NCBI GenBank assembly: GCA_946482515.1
Contig: CAMLRS010000006.1
Coordinates: 1 to 64,000 of the forward strand
DNA length: 64,000 nucleotides
Direction of reading: 5' to 3'
Source of the DNA: an uncultured Flavobacteriales bacterium
GTDB taxonomy: Bacteria; Bacteroidota; Bacteroidia; Flavobacteriales; Crocinitomicaceae
This document shows, in pieces, positions 55,488 to 64,000 of the stretch (positions are counted from its first letter, which is position 1; every line of letters starts with the position of its first letter). The notes under the pieces were generated by a model. That model ran no database searches, was not told the DNA's origin, and saw nothing but the letters and a program-made list of their open reading frames with translations. A program made the position numbers and the translations under genes.

Positions 55488-57026
55488 ATGGAAACGACTA
55501 TTCCCGTTCTGATCGGTATCACAGGGTTGATTGCCAGTTTTTTTACCAGGGCTCCGCGCATGCAGCAATTGCTGGCAGGTTTGATGGGCTTGCTGTTGAT
55601 CTGGTCGGCACGACCTGGTTTTGCGGATGCTGATCCGGTGAATATGGTATTGATGGTCATGGCAGCGCCGATTGTGATCGGTTTGCTGGCTGGCTTGCTG
55701 TCGCCGAAAACGGGACAGTGGATAGCATTGGCCGGAACATTGATCGGGTTGGTGTTACTGCATAAAAAGATCACTTATTTCGGCTTCGAAATAGATATCA
55801 CGGCCAAAATCGCCTTGCTGATTACTTTGGGCGGTTTGATTCCTCTGATCGCTACATTGAAAGCGACGCTCATCAAAAAATGGTTTCAGGGCGATTCGGA
55901 ATCGGTTTCTACGGCCGTAAGTGCCATTTTCGCCGGATTACTGGTCTTCTTTGCTACCTTCCATGCACAGTATCTGGGTGTTTTGCTCGTTGGATCGGGC
56001 TGGCTGGCCGTTAGTTTGGGTAAACGTGCCGGACAATTAATAGCACTAGCTGTGGCTATGCTTTCACTGGGCTTCCTGTTCATGCTCCTGAAAACAAATG
56101 CCATCGATACATCGTTCCTGCGCGGCAATTTCCTCATGGGACTTGTGCTCGGAGCCGCCGCCATTGTCTGGGGAATTGCAGCCAATAAGTTTTCGCGCCT
56201 GGCCTGGATTTTCGCTTTCATATTGCCGGTGCTGATCGTTTTCGCAGCGGTTATGATGGGGAAAGCCAACGAGAATTTCGGAGCGTTGCCGGCTTATGTT
56301 GGTGCATTGCTCGGTTCGACACTGCTGCTGTTTACGAAGAAAAATCCTGCGGTGGCCGTTCCATTACAGGGATTGCTGATCGGTTTGTCGGTCATTGTAC
56401 TTGCACAATTCTCCCCGAAAAAAATGCCTGAGAAAAAATCGCGCTTAGCTCCTACAGCACAAACTCCTGCAAACGGTGAAACGCCAGAAGAACCGGATGT
56501 GCTGGATATAACTGCCATCCAATTGAAGCCCGAAATGCAGGGACCCTGGAAAAGTGTCACGGAAAGCTCGAAAGTAGAGTTCAAGCTCGGTCCTGAGGGC
56601 GGCGTAACCACCGGTGCGGTAAACAAATTCGACGTACAGCTCGATATCAACGATAAAGGCGAGCCAACGAAATTAAATGTAAAACTGGACGCCAAATCGC
56701 TCACGACTTTTGTCGAAATGCGCGATAAATCCGTGCTCGGTGAAGGCTACCTGAACACAGCGAAATACCCGAAAATGGAATACGTCTCTTCGACCATCCG
56801 CAAAGAAAACGACCGTTATTTCGTCACGGGTGAATTCACCATGCTGGGCGTGAAACAACCGCTCAACCTGGAGCTGAAATTCGCAGCCAATGGTATGGAG
56901 AAAAACAAGCAATACCTGGTTATGGTCGGTAAAACAGCGGTAGATCGTACACGATATGGCATGCCAGGCGATGCAAAGATCGGGAACGTGGTGGAGGTGA
57001 CGTTTGAGGTGGAATTTCGGAAATAA
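55488..57026 (+). CDS. Polytopic membrane protein fused to a YceI domain
   Basis: 512 residues in two parts. Residues 1-305 have about ten hydrophobic segments with no recognised family. After a Pro-rich linker (about 315-345) residues 350-512 form a YceI-like lipocalin-type domain: SSKVEFKLGPEGG, DAKSLTTFVEMRDKSVLGEGYLNTAKYPKM (cited by its start), FTMLGVKQPLNLEL and VDRTRYGMPGDAKIG. YceI proteins are usually periplasmic single domains binding polyisoprenoids. The fusion would tether one at the inner membrane. Confidence 0.82.
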   Translation: METTIPVLIGITGLIASFFTRAPRMQQLLAGLMGLLLIWSARPGFADADPVNMVLMVMAAPIVIGLLAGLLSPKTGQWIALAGTLIGLVLLHKKITYFGFEIDITAKIALLITLGGLIPLIATLKATLIKKWFQGDSESVSTAVSAIFAGLLVFFATFHAQYLGVLLVGSGWLAVSLGKRAGQLIALAVAMLSLGFLFMLLKTNAIDTSFLRGNFLMGLVLGAAAIVWGIAANKFSRLAWIFAFILPVLIVFAAVMMGKANENFGALPAYVGALLGSTLLLFTKKNPAVAVPLQGLLIGLSVIVLAQFSPKKMPEKKSRLAPTAQTPANGETPEEPDVLDITAIQLKPEMQGPWKSVTESSKVEFKLGPEGGVTTGAVNKFDVQLDINDKGEPTKLNVKLDAKSLTTFVEMRDKSVLGEGYLNTAKYPKMEYVSSTIRKENDRYFVTGEFTMLGVKQPLNLELKFAANGMEKNKQYLVMVGKTAVDRTRYGMPGDAKIGNVVEVTFEVEFRK

Positions 57027-57066
57027 ACGATTGAAACCTGCGAATTTACCGGGAGCGTCTAAATAT

Positions 57067-57114
57067 CTAGAATTCTAGAACTCTAAAATTTCAGAACTCC
57101 AAAATTCCAGAATT
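57067..57114. repeat. Period-8 repeat array, CYAGAAYT type
   Basis: Six consecutive octamers: CTAGAATT, CTAGAACT, CTAAAATT, TCAGAACT, CCAAAATT, CCAGAATT. All fit YYARAAYT. It lies between the YceI fusion and the DUF2279 gene. The period is the same as at 17750 and 54600 but the consensus differs. Confidence 0.7.
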
Positions 57115-57194
57115 TTCGGTGGATGGTCTGTGGCTTCCGATGACCCGTAACGTCTGATGAGCGATCCTGACTGATTTCTCCGTATTTTCGTTTG

Positions 57195-58094
57195 GTGAGC
57201 CTCCGTCATTGCATACCTTTTCTGTTGCTGCCATTGTTTTCCTTTGCGCAGGAAGATTCAACGACCGTTGACATACTCAAAGATCCGGTTTACCGCAAGC
57301 GACAATGGTTCGTAGGAGCTTCCAATGCAGCGGTCTGGGGCGGAACCACTATCCTGCTCAATGAAATCTGGTACAAAGATTACCCGCGCACCGCTTTCCA
57401 TACATTCGACGATGCGAACAATTGGCGTTACATGGACAAATGCGGTCATGCGTTCACCGCTTACAAGCTCGCCAGCATTGAATACGCTTCCTGGACATGG
57501 GCCGGCATTGCTCCGGAAAAAGCGGTTTGGCTTTCGGGTGGTTTGAGCTGGGGGTATCTTTTTACGGTCGAAGTGCTCGACGGCTTCAGCGAAGGCTGGG
57601 GATTTTCCTATGCCGATCTCGGCGCGAATACGATCGGTTCGGGATTGTTTGTCATCCAGCAACTGACCTGGCACGATCAGCGGTTCCGGCTTAAATTCAG
57701 CTACAAGCCATCAGAGTTTGCAAAATTGCGACCGAATGTTCTCGGCTCCACCTTCCCCGAGCGTCTGTTGAAAGATTACAACGCCCAAAGCTACTGGATC
57801 AGTGCTTCACCCGGGGCGTTTCTACCACCGGGTATGTACTTTCCGCGCTGGGTGCAGCTTTCGTTCGGCTACAGCGCCCATGGAATGCTCAATGGGGATA
57901 GCAATCTCTACACCATCGATGGTTTTACCTACCGCGCCCGTTCTGAATTTGCCATTTCTCTCGACCTCGACTGGTCGCAGCTGCCCATCCGTCGCGTGTG
58001 GCTGAAGAAACTGCTGCAGCCGCTCAATGCAATCAAGCTTCCCTTTCCGGCGCTTTACTGGCGCAATGGCGTGTGCTATTTCGGGATGTTTTGA
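57195..58094 (+). CDS. DUF2279 envelope protein
   Basis: 299 residues with a signal peptide (FLLLPLFSFAQ). The central part YMDKCGHAFTAYKLASIEYASW and EVLDGFSEGWGFSYADLGANTIG is typical of DUF2279, predicted periplasmic or outer-membrane proteins in Bacteroidota. The start is GTG at 57195 or TTG at 57192; no ATG gives a signal peptide. TATTTTCG immediately upstream is a near -7 box and would leave almost no leader. Confidence 0.75.
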   Translation: MSLRHCIPFLLLPLFSFAQEDSTTVDILKDPVYRKRQWFVGASNAAVWGGTTILLNEIWYKDYPRTAFHTFDDANNWRYMDKCGHAFTAYKLASIEYASWTWAGIAPEKAVWLSGGLSWGYLFTVEVLDGFSEGWGFSYADLGANTIGSGLFVIQQLTWHDQRFRLKFSYKPSEFAKLRPNVLGSTFPERLLKDYNAQSYWISASPGAFLPPGMYFPRWVQLSFGYSAHGMLNGDSNLYTIDGFTYRARSEFAISLDLDWSQLPIRRVWLKKLLQPLNAIKLPFPALYWRNGVCYFGMF

Positions 58095-58177
58095 AAGGCC
58101 GGGAAAATTCGAAAATTTTAGATTTCGCAATATTTCGGCATCTCAATAAATTGGGGGGCTTCCAGCATCAGACAACA

Positions 58178-60913
58178 TCAATCCCCCCTCATCTCCACCG
58201 AAACGCCTTTACTCTCCGTGCCGGCTTTGTTGATCCGATACGTGTATTTCAGCATCGCGTAACGTTCCAGCACATTGGATCGGGTGGTACTGATGAAATT
58301 CAGCTGCGCGTTTTGCTGCACGCCGAGGTTTTTGCCCAGTACATCGTAGACCGAAAGCGTAAGCAAATGACGTTTGGCTTTGCCGAAATAGCGCGAAACA
58401 TCGACCTGCAATAGCGGAACAATCACTGCGTCGCCGAGATTGGTACCGCTGTATTGGTTGGAAGTGAGTTCCGCACCGAAATTCCATTTGTCTTTGAGCG
58501 TGTAATCGATGCTGCCGAAATAGCCCATTTTTTCATAGAGCGTGTTGTAGCTGGCATTCGAGCGGACAAATGTTTCATTGCGTTCGTAGCGCACACCCAC
58601 AGATGCATCGAATACGGTCTTTTTGCGGTTTTCGATTCTCACTTCGTAGGAGTGATTCAAGCCTTCCGTGCGCTGTAAGGTGTTGTTGATGTACGAATAG
58701 CCTTTCGTAAATGCTTCCTGTGCGGATAAGCTGAAGGTAATGCCAAGCTTGCGGATAGGCATAGACCAGTCGACAGATCCTTGTAAAGCGATGTCTTCCG
58801 GCACATTTGCGTAGCTCAGGAGCTGTTCCGCATTCGGGCCGATGGTGCGTTGAAGGGCAATTTTCTGTTGTGTGTAGGTGAGGTCAAACCTCGTAAACAA
58901 TGACATGAATGTGAAATTGTCGTAGTAATTCCAGTCGATGCCGGCGCGGTGTTGCAGCTCGGGCTTCAGACCGGGATTCCCATAAATCAACAGCAATGGA
59001 TTCGTGGTGCGGGCGATCGGCGTTACCTGGTCGAGGTTCGGCAGAATAACGGAACGTTGTCCGTTGAGCTGTAGTCGGCTGCTCTTGCTGAAATCATAGC
59101 CAAGGAAAAACTGTGGCATAAACTGACTGACGGTTTGCTTGTTACGCACATCGGGGCCGTTAATCGTCCATTCACCTTGTTCCCACGCCAGCGTTAAGGT
59201 CGCATTCCATTTTTTTGCCTGCCGGCGCAATTGGAGCTGCGGCTGTACCATCGGGTAATTCCAGGAACTGATGCCACTGAGTGTATCTACAATTCCGTTT
59301 GGATCGGATTGCTGTTTATTCATCCACTGCTTGCGCAATTGTCCGTTCAGACCGATATCGAGCAGCAGGCGATCGGTTAATCGGTGTACCGAAGACACGC
59401 CGAGCCCGTTTTTCCATTTCTCCTGGTCGTCGGATACAGAAACATCCTGTGTTTGCTGCTGACCGCTCAGATAATACGTTAGTTGTGTCAGCGACGACAT
59501 GCGGCTGTTGCTCGGTGTATAATCCGTGTTGGCGCGGAAACGAAGCAGCTGTGAGCCTCTTTTTGGCTTGAATTGTGCCGACAACGTAGCGTTTCCGCCC
59601 CAGATATGACTTTTATCAGACGAGCTGCCGGAAACACCATTGGTTTTCGTTTCCATCAATTCATCGACCCGTTCGCTGGTTCCCCTGTCGTGCTGGTTGG
59701 CATAACGAACACCAGCCTGGAAGTTATACAGTCTGTTGGAATCGGCTTTGTGCCTGAACGAATAATTCAGCGCATTGTTTTGGTTGAATGAGCGATTATT
59801 GCTCGTTTCCGTTTGCTGCAGATCGCCGCTTGACTGGTAGAAAGTCGTTTCGCTGGTTTGGTTCAGTTTCTGGTATTTTGCCGAGCTCATACCGGTGAGC
59901 AAATGACTCACGCCTTTCCGGGGTGTGAACGAAACATTCAGCGCGCCAACACCGGTTTGATAAGCTCCGTAGAGCGGCTGACCGAAATCGATAGGGAAGG
60001 AGCTGCCGTCGAATTCCACGCGACCACCTTCATCCATAAAGCGCTGGATTCCGCCATTGAATTCGATGTAATCCTGGAAGGAAAACCCGAATTTGTTGAT
60101 CGAATTCGCCATGCCCAGGAATGCGAGCTGGCGTTTCGGTGTGAATTGGAAAGCACGTGCGCTGATATCGTACTTGAGATCCGTTCCATAGCCTAAACCG
60201 CCGCTCAGCGATCCAAACCAGATGCTTTTTTTATCGTCTTTCAGCACGAGGTTGATCGTGGTGTTTTTCTCACCGTCGTCGATTCCCGAAAACCGCTCTT
60301 CGTCGGTTTTGTCGTTGACTACCTGTACTTTTTTGATCGCATCGGCGGGGACGTTTTTGGAAACCAGCGCCGGATCGTTGCTGAAAAATTCCTGTCCGTC
60401 GATTTTGATTTTTTCCACCTCGTTGCCTTGCGCTTTGATGGTGCCGTCCGGACCTACTTCCACTCCCGGAAGCTTTTTCAGTAGGTCTTCTACAACAGCA
60501 TCTGGCTTGGTTTTGAAAGAACCAGCATTGTATTCGATCGTATCCTCCTTGAACACGATGGGCGATCGTTCGGCAATAACATCCACGCCGCTCAGCGTTG
60601 TGCCCTGATCCTGGAGAACAATCAGCTGCCGCTCGAGTGGAACGCTCAAATCGTATTCCAGCTCGCGGGCCTCGTAGCCGAACGCATTGACGTGAATGAG
60701 ATAATGTGCGGGAGCTACTCCTTTGAAGCTGGCGTTTCCGTTATCGTCAGAAAGCGTAAAATGAACGACCGTCGAATCGGAAGGCTGCAGCAGGGCAACG
60801 GAGCTTGACGGAATAGGATTTCCTGTGGTATCGACAATTAATGCCGACCAATTACCTTGCCCGAATGCGCCGACTGAAAGCACCAGAACAAGCAATAGCA
60901 ACGCAGTTCTCAT
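58178..60913 (-). CDS. Outer-membrane beta-barrel protein, TonB-receptor-like with carboxypeptidase-regulatory domain
   Basis: 911 residues. A signal peptide is followed by a carboxypeptidase-regulatory-like domain (about 22-115: LIVDTTGNPIPSSSVALLQP) and a plug-like region (KKLPGVEVGPDGTIKAQGNEV, KIDGQEFFSNDPALVSKNVPADAIKKV, each cited by its start). The rest is a barrel of the outer-membrane beta-barrel family (OMP_b-brl_3). It ends without the canonical terminal Phe. These proteins often pair with GLPGLI proteins, as here, 6 bp downstream of the GLPGLI gene. Confidence 0.88.
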   Translation of the reverse strand: MRTALLLLVLVLSVGAFGQGNWSALIVDTTGNPIPSSSVALLQPSDSTVVHFTLSDDNGNASFKGVAPAHYLIHVNAFGYEARELEYDLSVPLERQLIVLQDQGTTLSGVDVIAERSPIVFKEDTIEYNAGSFKTKPDAVVEDLLKKLPGVEVGPDGTIKAQGNEVEKIKIDGQEFFSNDPALVSKNVPADAIKKVQVVNDKTDEERFSGIDDGEKNTTINLVLKDDKKSIWFGSLSGGLGYGTDLKYDISARAFQFTPKRQLAFLGMANSINKFGFSFQDYIEFNGGIQRFMDEGGRVEFDGSSFPIDFGQPLYGAYQTGVGALNVSFTPRKGVSHLLTGMSSAKYQKLNQTSETTFYQSSGDLQQTETSNNRSFNQNNALNYSFRHKADSNRLYNFQAGVRYANQHDRGTSERVDELMETKTNGVSGSSSDKSHIWGGNATLSAQFKPKRGSQLLRFRANTDYTPSNSRMSSLTQLTYYLSGQQQTQDVSVSDDQEKWKNGLGVSSVHRLTDRLLLDIGLNGQLRKQWMNKQQSDPNGIVDTLSGISSWNYPMVQPQLQLRRQAKKWNATLTLAWEQGEWTINGPDVRNKQTVSQFMPQFFLGYDFSKSSRLQLNGQRSVILPNLDQVTPIARTTNPLLLIYGNPGLKPELQHRAGIDWNYYDNFTFMSLFTRFDLTYTQQKIALQRTIGPNAEQLLSYANVPEDIALQGSVDWSMPIRKLGITFSLSAQEAFTKGYSYINNTLQRTEGLNHSYEVRIENRKKTVFDASVGVRYERNETFVRSNASYNTLYEKMGYFGSIDYTLKDKWNFGAELTSNQYSGTNLGDAVIVPLLQVDVSRYFGKAKRHLLTLSVYDVLGKNLGVQQNAQLNFISTTRSNVLERYAMLKYTYRINKAGTESKGVSVEMRGD

Positions 60914-60919
60914 AATCGC

Positions 60920-61672
60920 TTAGTTTCGGATGATTTTAATCACAGCATTGCCGTCGCCGCCGTATTGTTCCTGCATTTCCTTGTGCTTTTCAGCAACGAT
61001 CGCCTGGAATTCTTCCGGTGTTACTTTTTTGCCGTCTTTCGGCGCCACGATCTTATCCGTTGGCACATTGGTCGTTTCAACACTGACAGCCGTGATTTTA
61101 TGTTTGCCGTTGTCCATTTCAATCGATAAGACCGCACCCGGAAAGCCGGAGAAATCAGCCGGCCCGACAGCCGCAGTTAATTGCGGAGCAAACCAGATGA
61201 TGACCGTTTGCGTCGAATCGACTGCCCATTCCGCTTCCTGACAAGCATAGCCTGCAATCTGTTTTTGTTTCCCGGTCAGCTTGAATTTCGGCGCTTCCAG
61301 TTCCGACTTGATCAGGAATTGACGCCCCATAAATTCGGTCTGTTCCGTTTTCTGTTTTTTCTCGAAATCCGTATACAGGATGTCGTCTCCGCCGTCCATA
61401 TTTACGATAATGCGGCGACCGTTGTCGTTATCCGCTTCGATCGGTTTTTCCGGCTTCGGCTGATTCTGGTAAATGGATTTCTTGCCGGCATAATACAGGT
61501 CCTTCAGCTGTGTGCTTTCTCGCGGGATCTCTGCCAGCATAGCCGAATCGATACCTTCCACGCCAGGAAGTTCGAACTGGTGGTAAACCTGGTAAGTAAT
61601 GTGGAGCTGTTCCTGAGCGAACAGGCTGAGCGCCGATACACAAAACGCAGCGCAACTCATCAATCGTTTCAT
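60920..61672 (-). CDS. GLPGLI family protein
   Basis: 250 residues with a signal peptide (LSLFAQ). The family motif G-L-P-G-L-I appears as SGFPGAVLSIE; upstream are the usual AEWAVDSTQTVIIWFAPQL and a YQVYHQ opening. GLPGLI proteins are periplasmic or surface-exposed with unknown role. It starts the operon with the beta-barrel gene and is divergent from the sensor kinase. Confidence 0.88.
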   Translation of the reverse strand: MKRLMSCAAFCVSALSLFAQEQLHITYQVYHQFELPGVEGIDSAMLAEIPRESTQLKDLYYAGKKSIYQNQPKPEKPIEADNDNGRRIIVNMDGGDDILYTDFEKKQKTEQTEFMGRQFLIKSELEAPKFKLTGKQKQIAGYACQEAEWAVDSTQTVIIWFAPQLTAAVGPADFSGFPGAVLSIEMDNGKHKITAVSVETTNVPTDKIVAPKDGKKVTPEEFQAIVAEKHKEMQEQYGGDGNAVIKIIRN

Positions 61673-61698
61673 AATTCTCTGAATTTGTTTGTCTTCAG

Positions 61699-61706
61699 CA
61701 AAACTA
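61699..61706 (-). promoter_or_regulatory. -7 box of the GLPGLI/beta-barrel operon
   Basis: TAGTTTTG on the minus strand is an exact TAnnTTTG match 27 bp before the ATG at 61672. The -33 position lacks TTG and is instead next to a GGTTAA site. Confidence 0.55.
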
Positions 61707-61727
61707 TAGGTGACTTCCCCCGAAGCA

Positions 61728-61764
61728 GGTTAAACCCATGAGAATTAAGGTTAATTAAGGTTAA
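61728..61764. promoter_or_regulatory. Three phased GGTTAA sites in the divergent promoter region
   Basis: GGTTAA at 61728-61733, 61749-61754 and 61759-61764. Start-to-start distances are 21 and 10 bp, so all lie on one face of the helix. The right pair forms the direct repeat TTAAGGTTAATTAAGGTTAA (61745-61764). Direct repeats of this spacing are typical of OmpR/PhoB-type regulators, and one is encoded at 63268. Confidence 0.6.
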
Positions 61765-61830
61765 TCGGTAGTGTATCAACGTTTTTTGCACTTTTGAATA
61801 CCTTAGTTTCGTAGAGCGATAGTGTTGGAT

Positions 61831-63264
61831 ATGAATGCAAAAAACAAATGGATGCTCCTTGCGTCCATAGCATGTTGCGGATTGATCACCTTATTCCTGT
61901 GTGTCTGGCTGAATGACCAGTACAAGATGGAACAGTACCGGCTGAAAAAAACGGCCGGAGACGATGTGAGCCGGACCGTGGAAAAAGTGACCGAAAAAAT
62001 GATGTACGAGCTCATGCAGGAGCCGTTAAGCGCATTGAATTTAAAGGATTCTGCCATGACAGCATCTTTCAGCATCGTTGTCCAGCATACGGATACAATC
62101 GGACGGAAATTCCGGAACGACGTTGAAGGAAAACCGCATGGGAGGATGATCATACGAAACAAGAACGTTGACAGACAAACCTTCGTTTTCTCTGAGAAAA
62201 ACGGGAATCATCCTCCGCAGAATGTGGATGTATTGTTCTCCAAAGGATTGAAAGTCTTTGTCAATGAGCTGGCCGATGTCAGAGCAAGCGGCAATATGAC
62301 CGGAATAACCGGCCAAAGTCTCGATACAGCACTTTTCGCCAGGCACCTCAGCATGAACTGGTCAAACAAGCGACTACTGTATCAATTGAGTTTCAGCAAA
62401 CCGGGCAAGGGAACCCGATTACAGGTTGCTCCGTTGTTCGACAAGCCTGTTCATATTACGTTGATCAACCTCGAATCCAAAGCGTTTAAAACTATTTTGC
62501 CTCAGCTGGTCTTTGCCGTTTTCGTGCTGATTGCTTTAGCAGCTTCCTTCACGTGGATGTACCGCAGTTGGAAAAAACAGATGAAGCTCAATAAGCTGCG
62601 GATGGATTTCGTGCACAATATGACGCACGAATTGCGAACACCTGTCAGTACAGTAAAAGTGGCCCTGGAAGCGCTCAATCATTACAACCGGAAAACCGAT
62701 CCGAAAGTAGTCGACGAATACCTGCAACTAATGGAACACGAAGTCAACCGGCTGGATACACTGGTGAACAATGTCATGAGCAATACAACGGAGCTCGTGA
62801 TAGACAAAACCCCTGTGAATGTAACCAGCGAGCTGAAGGCATTTGTGGAGCGCCTGCGATCGAAAGTAGAATGGGAACGCGCGACAATTCATTTGAAAAC
62901 GCCTGAAAAGGATGTGGATTTCTCCTGGGATTCGTTCCACGTTGAAGGTGTGCTGAGCAACCTGGCAGATAACGCGCTGAAATATGCTGGGTCGGAGGTG
63001 GAATTAACCATTGCATTGATATCACACCATGATTATGTGACTATCATTTTCAAAGATAACGGCCCGGGTGTTCCGGAAAATTTCCGGAGCGAGATCTTTA
63101 AGCCGTTTGTACGCGTTCCGCAGGGCGATGTACACAATGTGAAAGGTTATGGATTGGGATTGAGCTATTGCCGGAAAGTGGTGGAAGCGCATAAGGGTTC
63201 CATTAAGTATGTTGCTGGCGAAGATCCGGGAGCAGCATTTATACTCAAGTTTTACCGTCATTAA
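61831..63264 (+). CDS. Sensor histidine kinase
   Basis: 477 residues. TM1 (about 9-27) and TM2 (about 230-250) frame a periplasmic sensor domain of about 200 residues without a recognised fold. The HisKA domain has the phospho-acceptor His266 in HNMTHELRTPVSTVK. HATPase motifs follow: N box NLADNALKYAG, DNGPGVPE and GYGLGLSYC. No HAMP is evident. The ATG at 61831 is chosen; a GTG three codons earlier is possible. It pairs with the response regulator 3 bp downstream. Confidence 0.93.
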   Translation: MNAKNKWMLLASIACCGLITLFLCVWLNDQYKMEQYRLKKTAGDDVSRTVEKVTEKMMYELMQEPLSALNLKDSAMTASFSIVVQHTDTIGRKFRNDVEGKPHGRMIIRNKNVDRQTFVFSEKNGNHPPQNVDVLFSKGLKVFVNELADVRASGNMTGITGQSLDTALFARHLSMNWSNKRLLYQLSFSKPGKGTRLQVAPLFDKPVHITLINLESKAFKTILPQLVFAVFVLIALAASFTWMYRSWKKQMKLNKLRMDFVHNMTHELRTPVSTVKVALEALNHYNRKTDPKVVDEYLQLMEHEVNRLDTLVNNVMSNTTELVIDKTPVNVTSELKAFVERLRSKVEWERATIHLKTPEKDVDFSWDSFHVEGVLSNLADNALKYAGSEVELTIALISHHDYVTIIFKDNGPGVPENFRSEIFKPFVRVPQGDVHNVKGYGLGLSYCRKVVEAHKGSIKYVAGEDPGAAFILKFYRH

Positions 63265-63267
63265 GTC

Positions 63268-63984
63268 ATGCCAGTAGTTTTTTACGTAGAAGATGAGCCG
63301 TTCCTGGCAAAAGTGGTGGTCGACACACTCATCCTGCAGGGATTTGAAGTGCTGAGCTATCAGTCCGGGAAAATGGCGCTGGCCAATTGGCACAAAAACG
63401 CTTTTGATATTGCCGTGCTGGATGTCATGCTGCCCGATATGGACGGTTTTGAGCTGGCGCGTAAAATGCGGGAAGAAGGCTGCGAGGCTCCGATGATGTT
63501 TCTGACCGCCCGATCCTTCACTGCAGATGTCCTCAAAGGCTTTGAAGTGGGGGCCACTGATTACCTGCGCAAGCCGTTCAGTATGGAAGAGCTCATTGCG
63601 CGCATCCAGGTTCAACTGACGTGGGTAGGCAAACAGATTAAACAAAAACAGGAAGATGAAGCCGATCAACTCATTCAATTGAGCGGTCTTTCCTTCCGTC
63701 CGAAGGCCATGCAGCTCACCAAAGGCGATGAAGTGGTGCAGCTGTCCTACAAGGAAAACCACATTTTAACGCTGCTGGCGGGAAATGTCAACCAGGTTAC
63801 CGATAGAAAACAGCTCCTGCTGGCCGTTTGGGGCGACGATTCCTTTTTCAATTCCCGAACGCTGGATGTCTACATCCGCAAGCTGCGCACCCATTTTGCC
63901 GATGATTCCGGCATTCAATTGCTGACGTTGAAAGGAAAAGGCTATTTGCTGCGCGCAGAAACGATGACTGAAAGCGATCAATAA
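63268..63984 (+). CDS. OmpR/PhoB-family response regulator
   Basis: 238 residues. The receiver domain has the acidic pair ED in YVEDEPFLA, phospho-acceptor Asp52 in VLDVMLPDMDG, Thr in FLTARS and Lys in YLRKPFSMEEL. The C-terminal winged helix (about 135-232) shows VVQLSYKENHILTLL and SRTLDVYIRKLRTHF. It is the likely output of the kinase before it and a candidate to bind the GGTTAA sites at 61728-61764. Confidence 0.94.
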   Translation: MPVVFYVEDEPFLAKVVVDTLILQGFEVLSYQSGKMALANWHKNAFDIAVLDVMLPDMDGFELARKMREEGCEAPMMFLTARSFTADVLKGFEVGATDYLRKPFSMEELIARIQVQLTWVGKQIKQKQEDEADQLIQLSGLSFRPKAMQLTKGDEVVQLSYKENHILTLLAGNVNQVTDRKQLLLAVWGDDSFFNSRTLDVYIRKLRTHFADDSGIQLLTLKGKGYLLRAETMTESDQ

Positions 63985-64000
63985 ACGATCAGCAATTCGT

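Overview
The window reads as chromosomal DNA of a member of Bacteroidota, most likely Flavobacteriales or a near relative. The evidence is a secreted protein with a type IX secretion C-terminal domain, GLPGLI, DUF6089 and DUF2279 proteins, a caa3-type oxidase assembly cluster with two subunit III genes, starts without Shine-Dalgarno sequences, and many -7 boxes of the Bacteroidota form TAnnTTTG. Base composition is near 50% GC by eye, which is high for Flavobacteriia, so the family is left open. No tRNA, rRNA, CRISPR array, transposase or phage gene was seen.

Layout. 1-13045: a palindromic repeat element, a secreted YD-repeat-like protein, an RhlE-type helicase, a GT39 glycosyltransferase behind a palindrome-rich region, a tandem pair of duplicated lipoproteins, a 1452-residue type IX cargo protein, aspartate-semialdehyde dehydrogenase and a DUF6089 protein. 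13348-18712 (minus): cytochrome oxidase operon ctaB, two subunit III genes, subunit IV, two SCO-like genes and DUF420. 18840-18936: candidate small RNA. 19119-25249: two RemB/Wzi-like outer-membrane proteins, CysQ, a YdjC-type deacetylase and DeoC. 25264-28456: an aldehyde dehydrogenase flanked by two palindromic modules, a gene remnant, a truncated aldehyde dehydrogenase paralogue and an XRE regulator. 28453-34484 (minus): small envelope proteins, gcvH, uvrA and a lytic transglycosylase.

34788-55388 is an exopolysaccharide locus in two divergent arms. The minus arm (asnB, GT4, wza, wzc, rfbC, wecA-like) supplies the export machine, the lipid-carrier initiating enzyme and an amidotransferase. 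The plus arm (aminotransferase, ugd, uxs, N-acetyltransferase, 3-dehydrogenase, tviB/wbpO-like dehydrogenase, then rfbB and cpsB) makes nucleotide sugars: UDP-glucuronate, UDP-xylose, a UDP-2,3-diacetamido-uronate and dTDP-sugar intermediates. No Wzx flippase, Wzy polymerase, RfbA or RfbD lies in the window. dacB and four small envelope genes separate the arms.

55488-64000: a membrane protein fused to a YceI domain, a DUF2279 protein, then a GLPGLI gene and large outer-membrane beta-barrel gene divergent from a histidine kinase/response regulator pair. Three GGTTAA sites on 10/21-bp spacing lie between them.

The most unusual features are non-coding or reduced-enzyme cases: a family of elements with 20-bp terminal inverted repeats (one end encodes the C-terminus of UvrA), period-8 degenerate repeat arrays in three gene borders, the candidate small RNA, a SCO paralogue without its copper-ligand histidine, the half-length aldehyde dehydrogenase, and the GGTTAA sites at the GLPGLI promoter.
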